A stretch of DNA of 13,247 nucleotides from Chloroflexota bacterium (GTDB lineage Bacteria; Chloroflexota; Anaerolineae; Aggregatilineales; Aggregatilineaceae): positions 1 through 13,247 of the forward strand of contig JACRBK010000201.1 in assembly GCA_016234525.1 (NCBI GenBank), written 5' to 3'. Positions 5,868 to 13,247 of the stretch are shown piece after piece. The notes beneath the pieces are model-generated. The model made no database searches. It saw only the letters and a program-made list of their open reading frames with translations, and was not told the origin of the DNA. The first letter of the stretch is position 1. Every line of letters begins with the position of its first letter. Made by a program: the position numbers and the translations under genes.

Positions 5868-8000
5868 ATGAAACCACTTTTCATCCCTACCCCTGTTTCA
5901 AAACGGCTGCGACGCAGCCAGCGCGGCCAATCGATTGTGCTGCTGGCGTTTGCGTTTATCGCGCTGGTCGCGTTCGTCGGGCTGGTCACAGATGTGGCGC
6001 TGCTCTTCGTGCGTTATGCGGCGCTGCGCCGGGCAGTTGACGCGGCGGCTATCGCTGCTGCCGGTCAAATTCGTGAAGGAACCGACTATGGCGAAGTAGC
6101 GGTTGCAGCCGAGCAATACCTCGAGCTGCACAACCTGGACTCGCAAAGCATTCTAGTCGAAACCTGTGAGACCGATATCTATCAATGGCGGTCTGGTTTT
6201 GGCCCCTGGGAAGGTGATCCGCACCCAGAAGCGGCTTATCCCAAAGTCGCTGACAATATGGCGGAAACTGAATTGTGCGACTGGGACGATCCACACAAGT
6301 TAGTGCGTGTCAGCGCTCAGATTGAATCCCCAACGACCTTTCTTTCGCTGATCGGCATCGGGAACATTACTCTTTCAACCACCTCGGTATCCGAAACCGC
6401 TGTGTTGGATGTGGCCCTGGTGATTGACACCTCCGAATCGATGGCGAAAGAAACCCAAACGTCACACTATACTGCTATCAACATCGATCACTACCTCGGC
6501 ACTGGTACACTCAATGTACGCCCCGAATGTTATACCACCGATGATGATGTAAATATCAGAGACATCGACCCTCTGGCGCGCGAACGGTGGGAAGGCTGCT
6601 GTAACGATCCTGGTCAAGGCTCGGTGAGCGATGGCAATGTTCGCAAAGCAGGCGGCGGTTTTTTGATCAATGGGTATATCTGGCATGACGTGAACGCGAA
6701 TGGCATGTGGGATGGCACTCATGAAGACGGTGTTTCAACCACTGCCGCTGCAAGCACCAGCCTGACCGATCCCGACGGCTTCAACTTCACCACCCTGATC
6801 TGCCGCCCATTCAAGGATGTAAAAGACGCAGCCCGCCTGTTCATCAAACAACTGGACTTTGTCCGGGGCGACCGCGTAGTGCTCGTCACCTTTGACCGCA
6901 ACGGTGTGGCTTATGATCCTGATGGCGATGACGTTGATCAGCCGCTGCGCCCGATGATCCGCAGCGAGCGCGTAGCGATTGACACACTCAACCTCAAAAT
7001 AGGTGTTTTGATCAACAAAGGCGATTCCAGGCTGTTTAACCTCTGCGAGGGAAATGATGTAGCTAATGCCGCCTGGGCGGCATGGCGCGACGGCTCAGAA
7101 CCCGTTCAACCGGCGCTCCGTCCTGTGGCTTACGAAACCATTGCCTCATGCGGCAATACAAATGTCGGCGGCGGTATTCTGGCGGCCAACAACGCGCTCA
7201 CTGATCCGATTGACATCCGGCGCGAAGCCGTGTGGGTCATGATTGTATTGAGTGATGGCGCAGCGAACGTGACCAATCCTACCCGCGACGCGGTGAACCA
7301 GACCGACTACGGTTTCTATGGATACTGCCCCTGGTGGACGTTCTGCTTACGTGGAGATCGCACCACTTATGACAGTGCAGCAGGTTGGGGCAACGGCAGC
7401 GGTTATTATCAAAACTTTTCTGACCCGGATGACCCGTATCTGAACGGTTTGGAGTGGCCCGAATGCACGGAGACTAACCCATCCCAACCCGAACTGGCTG
7501 CGCCTGTCTGCAACGACGACGACCCGGCGACACGTCACTTCTGTATTGATTGGAACACGGGTGAACCAGAAACCGGCAACCCGGACTGCAGCTCCACCGG
7601 ACACTATGATGCAGATGATTATGCGCGCGACATGGCCGACTTTGCCGGGTTGATCGAAGTCGTGCCCGATGGCAAGAAGGGTAACTTTATCGCCATCTTC
7701 TCAATCGGCTTCGGTGACGAAGTCGAGGAAGAAAAAACCGCCGCCCCGCTGCTGCGTTACCTGGCCGATGCGGGCGATAATGGGTTTATCGACAACAACT
7801 TCCAGCAAGACTGGCGTGATAACCGGCAGCTTGATTTTGGAGACTACAGACGCTACGGTGATCCTGATCCATGCGAAAGAACGCCAGAACTCTATCCAAC
7901 TGAACAATGCGGCCAGTACTATTTTGCAAACAATGTGAGTACGCTCACCGCTGTGTTTGAAGATATCGCCAGCCGTATGTTCACTCGACTGTCACGTTAA
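5868..8000 (+). CDS. TadG-like protein with von Willebrand factor A domain
   Basis: About 710 aa, numbered from ATG 5868. Residues ~12-68 match the TadE/G-like N-terminus: basic RLRRSQR, G20-QS, a hydrophobic helix (about 23-41), then the Ala-rich segment AVDAAAIAAAGQI. A vWA domain follows, with a complete MIDAS metal site: D187-T-S189-E-S191, T431 in NTNVGGG, and D463 in IVLSDGAAN. The core strand DRVVLVTFDRNG and the terminal AVFEDIASRMFTRLSR fit the fold. A Cys-rich insertion of about 130 residues sits between the MIDAS and the next vWA helix. It holds an EF-hand/SdrD-B-like loop, D274-x-N276-x-N278-G-x-x-D282, preceded by GYIWH. A second insertion (about 470-600) is rich in Asp, Cys and aromatic residues. 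Known TadG/vWA proteins act at the cell envelope, in pilus assembly or adhesion, anchored by the N-terminal helix. It is flanked in the same operon by TadE-like genes 25 and 37 bp away. Confidence 0.85.
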   Translation: MKPLFIPTPVSKRLRRSQRGQSIVLLAFAFIALVAFVGLVTDVALLFVRYAALRRAVDAAAIAAAGQIREGTDYGEVAVAAEQYLELHNLDSQSILVETCETDIYQWRSGFGPWEGDPHPEAAYPKVADNMAETELCDWDDPHKLVRVSAQIESPTTFLSLIGIGNITLSTTSVSETAVLDVALVIDTSESMAKETQTSHYTAINIDHYLGTGTLNVRPECYTTDDDVNIRDIDPLARERWEGCCNDPGQGSVSDGNVRKAGGGFLINGYIWHDVNANGMWDGTHEDGVSTTAAASTSLTDPDGFNFTTLICRPFKDVKDAARLFIKQLDFVRGDRVVLVTFDRNGVAYDPDGDDVDQPLRPMIRSERVAIDTLNLKIGVLINKGDSRLFNLCEGNDVANAAWAAWRDGSEPVQPALRPVAYETIASCGNTNVGGGILAANNALTDPIDIRREAVWVMIVLSDGAANVTNPTRDAVNQTDYGFYGYCPWWTFCLRGDRTTYDSAAGWGNGSGYYQNFSDPDDPYLNGLEWPECTETNPSQPELAAPVCNDDDPATRHFCIDWNTGEPETGNPDCSSTGHYDADDYARDMADFAGLIEVVPDGKKGNFIAIFSIGFGDEVEEEKTAAPLLRYLADAGDNGFIDNNFQQDWRDNRQLDFGDYRRYGDPDPCERTPELYPTEQCGQYYFANNVSTLTAVFEDIASRMFTRLSR

Positions 8001-8024
8001 TGCAAAGCTATGAGGTATTTGTCA

Positions 8025-8031
8025 AGAGGGG
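8025..8031 (+). promoter_or_regulatory. Strong Shine-Dalgarno of the third tad-like gene
   Basis: AGAGGGG ends 6 nt before ATG 8038. It supports that start over the out-of-frame ATG at 8010, whose short frame runs through the real gene. Confidence 0.5.
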
Positions 8032-8037
8032 ATCCGT

Positions 8038-10179
8038 ATGAGCCTACTACAAAGACAGACCATACCCGGATCGGGCAGCCGACGTGGGCAAACAATGGCC
8101 GAGTTTGCCCTTACTCTGCCCATCCTACTGATGTTGATGTTCGGCATTGTGGAGTTTGCGCGTATTTTCCAGGCCTGGATTACGCTGCAAAACGCTGCTC
8201 GTGCTGCTGCACGTTATGCGATCACGGGCAACTGGGATGAAGAAATCCTGGCAAAATCGATTGGCTATACGATCCCAGAGGCCTACAACGAAGAACAACG
8301 ACGACAGGTGGTGTTGGATCAATTAGTCCCCTGCACCGAAGGGGTAGACACCGCCTTTGCCGCTCACTGGGGGCATGACTGCGAGCCAGGGGCAGATGAG
8401 GACCAATGGCTGCGCCAGGATATGGCCCGCTTGCCTTCGGTGGTCAATGCCGCGCGTATTGGCGCTGCTGGTCTTGCGCTGAAAAAAGGCGACAAGATCG
8501 TTGGGCTGAACAAAGCCGATGGCGAGGAAATCAATACCTCGACAGTCACCGATAGTGAATCAGGCTGGTTCCATGTCTGGATTTGTAGTTCGCGCCCGGC
8601 AGTCAACACTAACGCCGCGTCACGCTATCAGCCCAGCCCGGATCGTAATGATCGCCTATGCGAAGTCACCGAAGGCGCTCAGGCCGGGACCAACCAGTAT
8701 GACCCCGGTGGGCCTGGTGATGCAGTCGAAATCATCGTATTCTTCAATCATCCGCTGATTACCCCATTAGGGTTGGTGGATTACGTGCAGATTCAGGCGC
8801 GGCGTGTGATGATCAACGAGTCGTTCCGTTCGACTCGTGTGGTCAACATTCCGCCTCAGTTGGCGCTGCCCACCTTTACCCCATCTCGGACGCCGCCGCC
8901 CTCTCAAACGCCGCAGCCGTCCGAAACACCAACGATTACGGTCACACCCAGCCGCACAGCATCAGCAACGACGACGTCCACGGCCACATCGACTCCTCCC
9001 CCTGACTGTGCCTTAGTAACGTTGGATAGTACGCGTATGTTTGATACCTACCTGGAAATCAGTATCCGCAACGCCAACGAAAGCGCGCCTGTCTATATCA
9101 CACGCGTAGATTTGCAGTGGAGCAAACCCGCCGCTTTCTCTGGCATGTATACGGATGAAATGAGAATTGCAAGCCGGTCACGCTTCTGGTTTGGTCCGGA
9201 CTACACCCCACCTACTACCGTGGATACTAACGATCCCAACTGGAACGATGATATCCCGACCTATTTACTACGCACATTTGATGCCAATGCCATCACTGTC
9301 ATGCGCATCAAGTTCTCGAACGGCCCGACTCAGTTAAGTGACTATATGTCGCTGACGGCCTTCAATAACACCAGCCTGTATTTCAGCACGACTTTGGGCG
9401 AACTGGCGCACAACCCCACGGCTGACTGCCGGGTATCGCTGGCGAATCTCAGCACAGCCACACCAACCCGCACGCCCACACCGTTCACGCTAACCCCGAC
9501 ACGCACGCCCACGCCAACCTGCGCGAACTTCGCCATAAGTTTTGTGGGCTTCGAAACGAACGGGGTAGTACGTTTCCGCATCCGCAACAACGATGTGGCT
9601 CCAGCTTTTATTACAGGCTTTACCATCAACTGGAATACCACTAACCGTACCCTGCCACCGATTACACCGCTTGATTTTGTATCGGTCGGAGGCACAAGTG
9701 CCTTTGATCCGGCGGCGGTGATCATGTGGGATGGCAATGTGACCGTCAATCCGTTCACGGTTGCGTCGGGTGGATCGGGATGGTTGGTCAACCCGGTGAT
9801 CCAACCGAACACTACTGCCGATGTCTGGTTCGACTTTGACGGAACAGCGGGCTATCTGGACCAAATGAGTCCGACGGGCTACCGTGACTACGACTTTAAC
9901 GATACGGGCTTCACGCTGAACTTCATCTGCAACAATGCACCGCCGGATCGCGCGACGCCTGCGCCGACCAATACACCGTCGGTCACGCTCACGCCGTCGA
10001 TCACACTCACACCGTCCAAGACGCTTACACCGTCCAAGACCCCGACGCGGACCCCGACGCGGACCCCCGGCCCGGTGACGTCTACCTTCACACCGTCGCG
10101 CACACCATCGCCGACAATCACGAACACGCCGCCCGTCTCTACGCCGAAGCCGACCAACACGCCGTTTAAAGCGGAATAA
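8038..10179 (+). CDS. TadE-family protein with two Cys-bounded domains on Thr/Pro-rich linkers
   Basis: A 713-aa protein. Residues 15-65 are a classic TadE segment: RRGQTMAEFALTLPILLM, with predicted cleavage G17-Q18 and Glu22 at +5, a helix to about 44, then NAARAAARYA. A ~210-residue exported region follows. Next come Thr/Pro tract 1 (278-322), domain A bounded by C324 and C464, tract 2 (472-494), domain B bounded by C495 and C631, and tract 3 (639-710) running to the C-terminus. Domains A and B are related: in each, 37 residues separate the first Cys from a conserved Trp (W361, W532), with IRN and YIT/FIT-x4-[QN]W at matching places. They look like beta-sandwich (Ig-like) modules with a terminal disulfide. 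There is no LPxTG or C-terminal membrane segment, so anchoring would be through the N-terminal helix. 'TPTRTPTP' linkers are common in Chloroflexota surface proteins and may be glycosylated. It is the last gene of the operon, followed by a strong terminator. Function is inferred to be surface display or adhesion. Confidence 0.87.
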   Translation: MSLLQRQTIPGSGSRRGQTMAEFALTLPILLMLMFGIVEFARIFQAWITLQNAARAAARYAITGNWDEEILAKSIGYTIPEAYNEEQRRQVVLDQLVPCTEGVDTAFAAHWGHDCEPGADEDQWLRQDMARLPSVVNAARIGAAGLALKKGDKIVGLNKADGEEINTSTVTDSESGWFHVWICSSRPAVNTNAASRYQPSPDRNDRLCEVTEGAQAGTNQYDPGGPGDAVEIIVFFNHPLITPLGLVDYVQIQARRVMINESFRSTRVVNIPPQLALPTFTPSRTPPPSQTPQPSETPTITVTPSRTASATTTSTATSTPPPDCALVTLDSTRMFDTYLEISIRNANESAPVYITRVDLQWSKPAAFSGMYTDEMRIASRSRFWFGPDYTPPTTVDTNDPNWNDDIPTYLLRTFDANAITVMRIKFSNGPTQLSDYMSLTAFNNTSLYFSTTLGELAHNPTADCRVSLANLSTATPTRTPTPFTLTPTRTPTPTCANFAISFVGFETNGVVRFRIRNNDVAPAFITGFTINWNTTNRTLPPITPLDFVSVGGTSAFDPAAVIMWDGNVTVNPFTVASGGSGWLVNPVIQPNTTADVWFDFDGTAGYLDQMSPTGYRDYDFNDTGFTLNFICNNAPPDRATPAPTNTPSVTLTPSITLTPSKTLTPSKTPTRTPTRTPGPVTSTFTPSRTPSPTITNTPPVSTPKPTNTPFKAE
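9973..10068 (+). repeat. In-frame tandem repeats encoding the Thr/Pro tail
   Basis: Four 18-bp units (9973-9990, 9991-10008, 10009-10026, 10027-10044) encode TPSVTL, TPSITL, TPSKTL and TPSKTP. Two 12-bp units (10045-10056, 10057-10068) each encode TRTP. Unit lengths are multiples of three, so slippage would change tail length without breaking the frame. The third and fourth 18-bp units are identical over their first 14 bases, suggesting recent duplication. Confidence 0.85.
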
Positions 10180-10204
10180 CCGAACCGGCAGCAGCGCGAC
10201 CCTG

Positions 10205-10249
10205 AGACAAAACAAAACCCCGGCTTATCACCGGGGTTTTATTTTGTCT
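10205..10249. terminator. Bidirectional intrinsic terminator between convergent genes
   Basis: AAAACCCCGG (10214-10223) pairs perfectly with CCGGGGTTTT (10231-10240) around the 7-nt loop CTTATCA. Beyond a C/A mismatch, AGACAAAA (10205-10212) pairs with TTTTGTCT (10242-10249). GC-rich stem plus T-tract on either strand lets it end the tad-like operon (plus) and the DUF2085 gene (minus), whose stop codon is 16 bp away. Confidence 0.92.
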
Positions 10250-10264
10250 GTGTAGAGAAGCTTG

Positions 10265-11038
10265 CTACTTTTCGTCGTGCACAGCCTTCAAAAGCTGCTG
10301 GGCCATTTCCAGCCGTTCGCCCATCACCGCCATGGTTTCGCGCATTGAGGATTCGAGATAAGGAAAAGCCAGCCAGACATTCATCAGGCCAAATAACGCC
10401 CCGGTCAAAATACGATAGGCAGGTATGGTTTCGCGCACCGGCCAAAACTCAAAAGGAGGGTAGCTGAACATCTGGCTAAAACCATCCAATCCTAACGGCA
10501 CTAGCCCTAACATGAGGTACAGCCAAAGCGAAGCTGGGCGCAGCCAATGACGAACCCGCGCAAACAACAACCCCATCAGGAACATCATGCCATAAATCGC
10601 CACGTCGCGCTCACACAAGGCCGTTTTGTAGCCCATCTGCTCGTTACCTTTAAACGAACGCGCTGCAATCTGCAATTCAGGTGACCACGCAGTTAACTCT
10701 TCAATATGATCAAAATGGGCATCCTGAATGGCGTAATATTCAAACGATTTTGAATCCGCCCCGGCGATCTCACGCGGATAGGTGACTTGATCCCCGAAAA
10801 AAAACAACGAGCGGAACGCAAACTGGTGACACATCGGGGAATAGAGGGTGTAGATCGCATTCGCCACGCCCTCTAGACCCATTTGCATTAAAAAAGGTGG
10901 CGTCAGCGCCAACCCAGTATAAAGAAACAAAAAAGCCAATATAATCTTGAGCCAGTTACGGGAAAGCCGTAATATCAAGCGCGTATTGCGGATAGTCTTA
11001 CGCAACTGATTTTCGCGAGGTAAGGATGCAGCATTCAT
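10265..11038 (-). CDS. DUF2085 family polytopic membrane protein
   Basis: A 257-aa membrane protein of unknown function. The family signature is visible: C70-H71-Q72 with R76 in MCHQFAFRS, and GYKTALCERD with C142 and D145 just before a transmembrane helix. Predicted membrane segments lie at about 30-50, 148-165, 170-190 and 205-226. Between the two motifs is a soluble insert of ~60 residues (about 82-138), longer than I would expect for the family. The C-terminus (about 227-257) is a charged amphipathic helix. The conserved Cys/His residues could bind a metal or act in redox chemistry, but no reaction is known. The start codon lies 52 bp after the CcdA-TlpA stop codon, on the same strand, so the two are probably co-transcribed; no strong Shine-Dalgarno is visible. 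Confidence 0.85.
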   Translation of the reverse strand: MNAASLPRENQLRKTIRNTRLILRLSRNWLKIILAFLFLYTGLALTPPFLMQMGLEGVANAIYTLYSPMCHQFAFRSLFFFGDQVTYPREIAGADSKSFEYYAIQDAHFDHIEELTAWSPELQIAARSFKGNEQMGYKTALCERDVAIYGMMFLMGLLFARVRHWLRPASLWLYLMLGLVPLGLDGFSQMFSYPPFEFWPVRETIPAYRILTGALFGLMNVWLAFPYLESSMRETMAVMGERLEMAQQLLKAVHDEK

Positions 11039-11090
11039 AGGACGCTGTTCTTTCGGTCAAGGAGACAAAATAAAGGTGTGTGGGTAATGC

Positions 11091-12806
11091 TCAATGCGCC
11101 AACAGATCACCCAGCGCATCCAGCAGTTCGGAACCGGGTACAATACCAGGGAAGTATTTTACAATCACCCCGTTGGTATCCACCAAAAAGCTGGTCGGAT
11201 ACCCCACAATGGCATCACGATAGAGATCTTCGTTAATCGCGCCTGATTCATCCAGCGCTATGGGGAAAGTCAGTTCTAATTCATCAGCAAACGCGCCAAC
11301 CGTGCTGCTCCCCTCACGATAATTAACAGCTAGTACCGTGAATCCCTGATCCTGGTATAGATCATAGGCTGTCTGGAAATCGGGCATTTCCTCGCGGCAG
11401 GGGCCGCACCACGTGGCCCAAAAGTTGATCAGCACGACCTGCCCGCGGAAATCTACCAACGAGACCGTCTGCCCATCGAGCAGTTGGGCGGTAAAGTCGG
11501 GCGCACGCCGTCCAACCGCCAACCCTACCGGCACATTCAGATCGGAGGCGGCTTGATCGGCCGGGGTAGGTTGAACCGCCGCAGATCCCGGCACGAGTTC
11601 CGGAACAATCACGGCATTTTCGGCAGAATTTGCGCCCAATGTGGGAACTTCTAGACCCCCCTCTGATGAAGCCGCATCGCTGATCGCAGGAACCTGGGCA
11701 ACCGGTTTGGGGGCAGTGACATAAAAATCTTCTTTCACGCCATCGCCGATACAGTCCATAACATTCGCCCAGCGTACCTCACCCTCAACGGCACCGACCA
11801 TGCAGTTTTCAAGATTCAGGGAGATTTCGCCGAAGCTGCCTTCTGTGCCAACCTGCGATAACCGCTGCAACTGGCCGCTAAACACCAGCACGCCCATCAG
11901 GATCAGGAACGATCCACTAATCGCTTCAATCGCCCGCATATTACGCTGCAAACGCCGCAGCACGCCCTGAGCCTGATCGAGCGCCAGCGCCGTCAGCAAA
12001 AACGGAATTCCTAACCCTAACGAATAAGCAAACAACAACGTCCCAGCTTCGGTCAAGGACTGCTCAGTAGAAGCCAGTGTCAGGATCGCCCCGTAAATAG
12101 GGCCGATACAGGGTGTCCAACCAGCGGAGAATACCACGCCCATCAACAGTGATCCCATATAACCATAACGGCTGTCAGGGCGGGTCTGGCGGCGCGTGTC
12201 TACATAGAGCATGATCTGGATGCGCGTAATCACACTGCCCCAGAATTCGCCGGGCTTATCCGTCTTGAGCGCATCGTGAAATACCTGCGTAAACAGCAGC
12301 ACTGCGACCAACGTCAGGAACCAAGACTCTAGCAGCAGCCAGTACACGCCGCCGAGCAGCGCCACTGCGATTAAGACCGAGATCAGATTGCCGTAAGGAT
12401 TTTGATCGAGGCGAGGAGCTTGTTTTTGCAGCCAGATAAATACCCGGTTCAGTATTCCCAGAATGTGCAGCCCAAACAGAATTACTGCCGTACCGCCAAT
12501 ATGGGCGATGCCGGTCTTGACCTCCGACTCGGTCACTCCAAGCGAAGTTAACGACGATACCGCCGCCGTAGTCAACAGGCCAAACAACACAAAAAACAGG
12601 GTGAACCCCGCCACAAAAAATAAGCCGTGTGTAAAGGTTCCAAACCGCTGGCGCAAAGCAGGCTGCGCATTCTCTTGACGGACCTGGCGCGTTACACGCC
12701 CGCCCATATAGCCGATATAGGCCGGGACCAGCGGCAGCACGCACGGGGAAATAAATGAGAACACTCCCGCGATAAAGGCCAGGCCGATAGTAACATCATT
12801 ATTCAT
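11091..12806 (-). CDS. CcdA-type membrane thiol transporter fused to TlpA-like thioredoxin
   Basis: A 571-aa two-part protein. The N-terminal CcdA/DsbD-like membrane domain has the hallmark cysteines C22 in FISPCVLPLVPAY and C233 in GWTPCIGP, which in this family pass electrons from cytosolic thioredoxin across the membrane. These cysteines are ~210 residues apart, well over the spacing of about 115 I recall for small CcdA proteins. The excess is an insert (about 125-212) carrying two extra hydrophobic segments (about 141-160 and 163-180). After the last helix, a periplasmic/outside linker (about 325-425) holds another Cys pair, C335 and C352, then an Ala/Pro-rich stretch. The C-terminal domain (about 425-571) is a TlpA/ResA-type thioredoxin with WCGPC (C467, C470) and the cis-Pro in VGYPTSF. 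Probable role: reducing exported disulfides or apocytochrome c. A GGAG at 12815-12818 supports the start. It probably forms an operon with the DUF2085 gene. Confidence 0.92.
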   Translation of the reverse strand: MNNDVTIGLAFIAGVFSFISPCVLPLVPAYIGYMGGRVTRQVRQENAQPALRQRFGTFTHGLFFVAGFTLFFVLFGLLTTAAVSSLTSLGVTESEVKTGIAHIGGTAVILFGLHILGILNRVFIWLQKQAPRLDQNPYGNLISVLIAVALLGGVYWLLLESWFLTLVAVLLFTQVFHDALKTDKPGEFWGSVITRIQIMLYVDTRRQTRPDSRYGYMGSLLMGVVFSAGWTPCIGPIYGAILTLASTEQSLTEAGTLLFAYSLGLGIPFLLTALALDQAQGVLRRLQRNMRAIEAISGSFLILMGVLVFSGQLQRLSQVGTEGSFGEISLNLENCMVGAVEGEVRWANVMDCIGDGVKEDFYVTAPKPVAQVPAISDAASSEGGLEVPTLGANSAENAVIVPELVPGSAAVQPTPADQAASDLNVPVGLAVGRRAPDFTAQLLDGQTVSLVDFRGQVVLINFWATWCGPCREEMPDFQTAYDLYQDQGFTVLAVNYREGSSTVGAFADELELTFPIALDESGAINEDLYRDAIVGYPTSFLVDTNGVIVKYFPGIVPGSELLDALGDLLAH

Positions 12807-12904
12807 GGCTCGTGCTCCAGAGCGTTATACAATACATCACAGAATATTCCACGCTCACCTTTAAGATGCCAAACGTCCCACTTTTGTTTCACTGCACTGG
12901 GAGG

Positions 12905-13246
12905 TTATAACAATGTTTGCTGGCGCAGCAGCAGTCCGCGAATGGCAACACCCAAACCGGCTGTCACCAGTACCATACCGAGCAGAGTCTCGCGCACATC
13001 AGCGATCCCCTGGGTTCCCATCAGGAAACTCAACCCTACCCCGGCCAGCGCTGCACCGCCCAACAACGACTCAATCTGGCGGCGGATGAGAGCTACCAAC
13101 ATCCATAATACGGCGGTCACGACCAAAGACAGCGGCCACCAGTCGGCAACCTCATCGCGCAGCCGGCCCTGATTAAGCAGAGTCCCAAAGACCCCGGCAG
13201 CGACCAATGCAGTGGCTAACAGCAAAAATGAAAATTGAATCTCGAA
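12905..13246 (-). CDS. Small hydrophobic membrane protein, LiaF-TM-like (5' end outside window)
   Basis: The frame is open to the window edge; a TTG at 13225 is a possible internal start, but FEIQFSF is encoded upstream of it, so the true start probably lies outside. The visible ~113 residues form four hydrophobic segments: FSFLLLATALVAAGVFGTLL, a WWPLSLVVTAVLWMLVALI block, LLGGAALAGVGLSFLMG and LLGMVLVTAGLGVAIRGLLL. They are separated by short charged loops (NQGRLRDEVAD, RRQIES, ADVRE). The repeated short-helix layout with a 'WPL' turn recalls the LiaI/LiaF-type transmembrane region (DUF5668-like), but the match is by impression only. No catalytic residues are seen. It ends 98 bp before the CcdA-TlpA start codon on the same strand, so it could be upstream in one transcript. 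That gap shows no clear terminator or promoter. Confidence 0.65.
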   Translation of the reverse strand, partial: FEIQFSFLLLATALVAAGVFGTLLNQGRLRDEVADWWPLSLVVTAVLWMLVALIRRQIESLLGGAALAGVGLSFLMGTQGIADVRETLLGMVLVTAGLGVAIRGLLLRQQTLL

Positions 13247-13247
13247 G

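Noticed and set aside
8010..8240. Short plus-strand frame starting before the third tad-like gene
   Set aside because: It overlaps the TadE motif in another frame; the gene at 8038 has the better Shine-Dalgarno and a family match.
9342..9812. Minus-strand 156-codon frame with Val/Gly repeats
   Set aside because: Another complement of the Thr/Pro repeat codons; composition is explained by the plus-strand gene.
9973..10068. CRISPR-like direct repeats
   Set aside because: Units are contiguous without spacers, are multiples of three and code for Thr/Pro repeats; no cas genes nearby.
9490..10215. A 241-codon minus-strand open frame rich in Arg, opposite the Thr/Pro-rich gene
   Set aside because: It is the reverse of ACN/CCN repeat codons (Thr/Pro read as Arg/Gly/Cys), runs through the terminator region and shows no domain; a shadow frame.
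12256..12744. 162-codon minus-strand frame overlapping the CcdA-TlpA gene
   Set aside because: Out of frame with a gene whose motifs (SPCVLP, GWTPC, WCGPC) are unambiguous.
12842..12849. GAATATTC palindrome in the gap before the CcdA-TlpA gene
   Set aside because: An 8-bp palindrome alone is expected by chance and has no second copy nearby.
12807..12904. Promoter for the CcdA-TlpA gene, using TATAAC on the minus strand at 12829-12824
   Set aside because: It would place the transcript start on the Shine-Dalgarno, and the -35 match is poor.

Overview
The window reads as a chromosomal segment from a Chloroflexota bacterium, probably Anaerolineae-like. This is inferred from the combination of a GAF-rich sensor kinase, TadE/TadG-type secreted proteins with long Thr/Pro 'TPTxTP' linkers, a DUF2085 membrane protein and a CcdA-TlpA fusion. 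No rRNA, tRNA, CRISPR array, insertion sequence or integrase was seen.

Layout: (a) 3-326, the 3' end of an unrecognised gene cut by the window edge. (b) 476-3864, a two-gene operon with a 4-bp ATGA overlap, encoding an 896-aa soluble histidine kinase (receiver-like, three GAF, HisKA and HATPase domains) and a canonical OmpR/PhoB-class response regulator. (c) 3981-4691, a second OmpR/PhoB-class regulator with its own upstream region, which holds three TTCAYR half-sites at an exact 11-bp period. (d) 4904-10179, three genes in tandem: a TadE-like protein, a TadG-like protein with a von Willebrand A domain, and a second TadE-like protein extended by two related Cys-bounded beta-type domains on Thr/Pro linkers. 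Their upstream region has another 11-bp-phased array and a leader with nested inverted repeats. (e) A strong bidirectional terminator at 10205-10249 separates this from (f) the minus-strand block 13246-10265: a small polytopic membrane protein (cut by the edge), a CcdA-TlpA thiol-disulfide protein and a DUF2085 membrane protein.

Working model (inference): the cytosolic kinase passes a signal to the first regulator. The two regulators have almost identical DNA-recognition helices, so both could read the 11-bp-phased boxes in front of regulator 2 and of the tad-like operon. The three operon products have TadE/G-type N-termini and large exported parts, with putative Ca2+ loops, a complete vWA metal site and disulfide-bounded domains, which suggests a surface or adhesive structure. 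None of the Tad secretion machinery (TadA/B/C, RcpA/C, Flp, prepilin peptidase) is in the window. The downstream CcdA-TlpA gene could help make disulfide-rich exported proteins or cytochromes, but it lies on the other strand beyond a terminator, so no functional link is shown.
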